This document shows, piece after piece, positions 63,375 through 64,000 of a stretch of DNA of 64,000 nucleotides (positions are counted from its first letter, which is position 1; the number at the start of each line of letters is the position of its first letter). The notes below the pieces were generated by a model that saw only the letters and a program-made list of their open reading frames with translations, searched no databases and had not been told where the DNA came from. The position numbers were made by a program, and so were the translations under genes. This DNA comes from Taudactylus pleione (lineage: Eukaryota; Chordata; Amphibia; Anura; Myobatrachidae), in the NCBI GenBank assembly GCA_031769625.1, contig JAUIMM010000696.1, forward strand, positions 744,001 to 808,000. The letters are read 5' to 3'.

Positions 63375-64000
63375 CTTTAAATGCTTGCAGTTATCGATCC
63401 ATGTGGTCTACAATTATAGGACTAGTATGACTGGAAAGAGCTTGTTCTGAGCTACATTCACACCAAATTTCGGGCCATTTTGACAGTAAGATGGTGTAGA
63501 AACAGCAGGTCAAAGAAAGTATTCCTAGGCTACTTTGGTCCACTTTAAGTCAATGGAGATTTTGATTTGCTTTAAATGCTTGCAGTTATCGATCCATGTG
63601 GTCTACAATTATAGAACTAGTATGACTGGGAATAGCTTGTTCTGAGTTACAATCACACAAAATTTTGGGCCATTTTGACAGTAAGGTGGTGTAGAAACAG
63701 CAGGTCAAAGAAAGGGTTCCTAGGCTCCTTCGCTGCACTTTAAGTCAATGGAGATTTTAATTTGCTTTAAATGCATGCAGTTATCGATCCATGTGGTCTA
63801 CAGATATAGGACTAGTATGGCTGGAAAGAACTTGTTCTGAGCTACATTGACACCTAATTTCAGGCCATTTTGACAGTAAGGTGGTGTAGAAACAGCAGGT
63901 CAAAGAAAGTACTCCTAGGCTACTTTGGTCCACTTTAAGTCAATGGAGATTTTGATTTGCTTTAAATGCTTGCAGTTATCGATCCATGTGGTCTACAATT
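63375..64000. repeat. Third HOR family, start of copy 6, cut by window end
   Basis: mA at 63375 (private cattcacac) is followed not by mB but by mL1 with cgctgcac at 63570 and mN1 with agtactcc at 63765, then 41 bases of a further monomer. In copy 5 these two follow mR-mK, nine monomers later. So eight to nine monomers are absent between mA and mL1 here. mN1 carries a private atgcatgcag. Confidence 0.82.

Larger units (their letters stand above)
1..64000. repeat. 195-bp satellite array with higher-order repeats, whole window
   Basis: The whole window is one head-to-tail array of a 195-bp monomer: 328 full copies and 41 bases of another, all in one orientation. The anchor word ctttaaatgc (variants atttaaatgc and cattaaatgc) recurs at 1, 196, 391, 586, 781 and so on. 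Only three monomers differ in length: 194 bp at 37441, 196 bp at 41535 and 194 bp at 42316. GC of a typical monomer is about 38% (75 of 195). Every reading frame I followed in the monomer is cut by stops, and no unique or transposon sequence interrupts the array. The organisation is that of a centromeric or heterochromatic satellite in a eukaryote. I do not recognise the family. No chromosomal position can be read from the window because neither edge of the array is inside it. Confidence 0.97.

Noticed and set aside
1..64000. CRISPR array
   Set aside because: Repeats are regular, but the whole 195-bp unit repeats and there are no unique spacers between short repeats.
1..64000. CENP-B box
   Set aside because: ttcg words occur, but no monomer I inspected has the downstream CGGG at the right spacing on either strand.
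1..64000. Transposon or retroelement-derived repeat
   Set aside because: No terminal repeats, target-site duplications, poly-A tails or coding remnants, and no orientation changes. An ancient origin from a mobile element cannot be excluded but is not visible.
1..64000. A coding tandem-repeat protein (195 = 65 codons)
   Set aside because: The length is a multiple of three, but the frames I followed contain stops in each ordinary monomer, so no continuous repeat protein can be read.

Overview
The window is one uninterrupted tandem array of a 195-bp satellite repeat, from base 1 to base 64000. I count 328 complete monomers plus 41 bases of a 329th. All lie head to tail in the same orientation. 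There is no unique sequence, transposon, gene, RNA gene or inversion. Monomer n starts at 1+195(n-1) up to 37441; small indels then shift the register by one base at 37471, back at about 41704, and by one again at 42346. The monomer is about 38% GC. Nothing here looks bacterial or viral. A megasatellite-like array with higher-order repeats (HORs) points to a eukaryotic centromeric, pericentromeric or other heterochromatic block. I do not recognise the satellite family and cannot name the host. Three CpG sites per monomer that vary to TpG or CpA suggest a genome with CpG methylation, for example a vertebrate, but that is inference.

Monomer types. By eye I sort monomers into recurring types (names are mine, with short diagnostic words). 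mA: gtaagatgg with ctactttgg. mB: gttac with tattcc and a ctac tail. mC: ccatccatgttg with gatcag. mD: gattaggatgg. mE: ggaaaaagc with gggttcc and cttcgct. mF: tatgtctgg, gacctac. mG: ctagaatgac. mH: ctgatttac. mI: mC with aaagcgc. mJ: gtctaaaaaag, ttattatttg. mK: cagaaagg, aacaacagg. mL: agaactag, tgggaagagc; mL1 is the gggaatagc form, usually with cgctgcac; mL2 has gggaatagc and tctggccaa. mN: cagatatagg, tttcagg; mN1 has agtactcc. mP: mL with cgatgcatg. mQ: ataggactag, gctac, gatcag, ggttaaag or ggtttaag. mR: mB-like with attgtggg or attttggg. mS: like mD but gattagtatgg. mT: atttaaatg, aaagtgc. mU: cactgaaacc, caggacaaag. mV: mE head with mB tail. mW: cgatccttg, taggtctag. Types differ by roughly 9% (mK against mL: about 17 of 195), while copies of the same HOR differ by well under 1%.

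Layout. (1) 1-16770: three copies of a long HOR of 34, 26 and 25 monomers, closing with one mW monomer. (2) 16771-19695: a 5-monomer (975-bp) unit three times. (3) 19696-31005: a second HOR family, with a 10/11-monomer duplication and then an 18-monomer (3510-bp) duplication whose crossover point is visible inside a hybrid monomer. (4) 31006-42509: the long HOR family returns in two more copies. (5) 42510-48164: the second family returns, with a 7-monomer (1365-bp) duplication and its own hybrid breakpoint. (6) 48165-64000: a third family built on mA-mB-mC-mJ-mK-mL, in copies of 11, 8, 27, 10 and 22 monomers, then a final partial copy.

How it works together. The pattern fits repeated in-register unequal exchange or gene conversion: unit gains and losses are whole multiples of 195 bp, and nearly all hybrid monomers keep the 195-bp length. 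The only open frames of note are two 70-codon reverse-strand artefacts caused by a one-base deletion; I do not call them genes.
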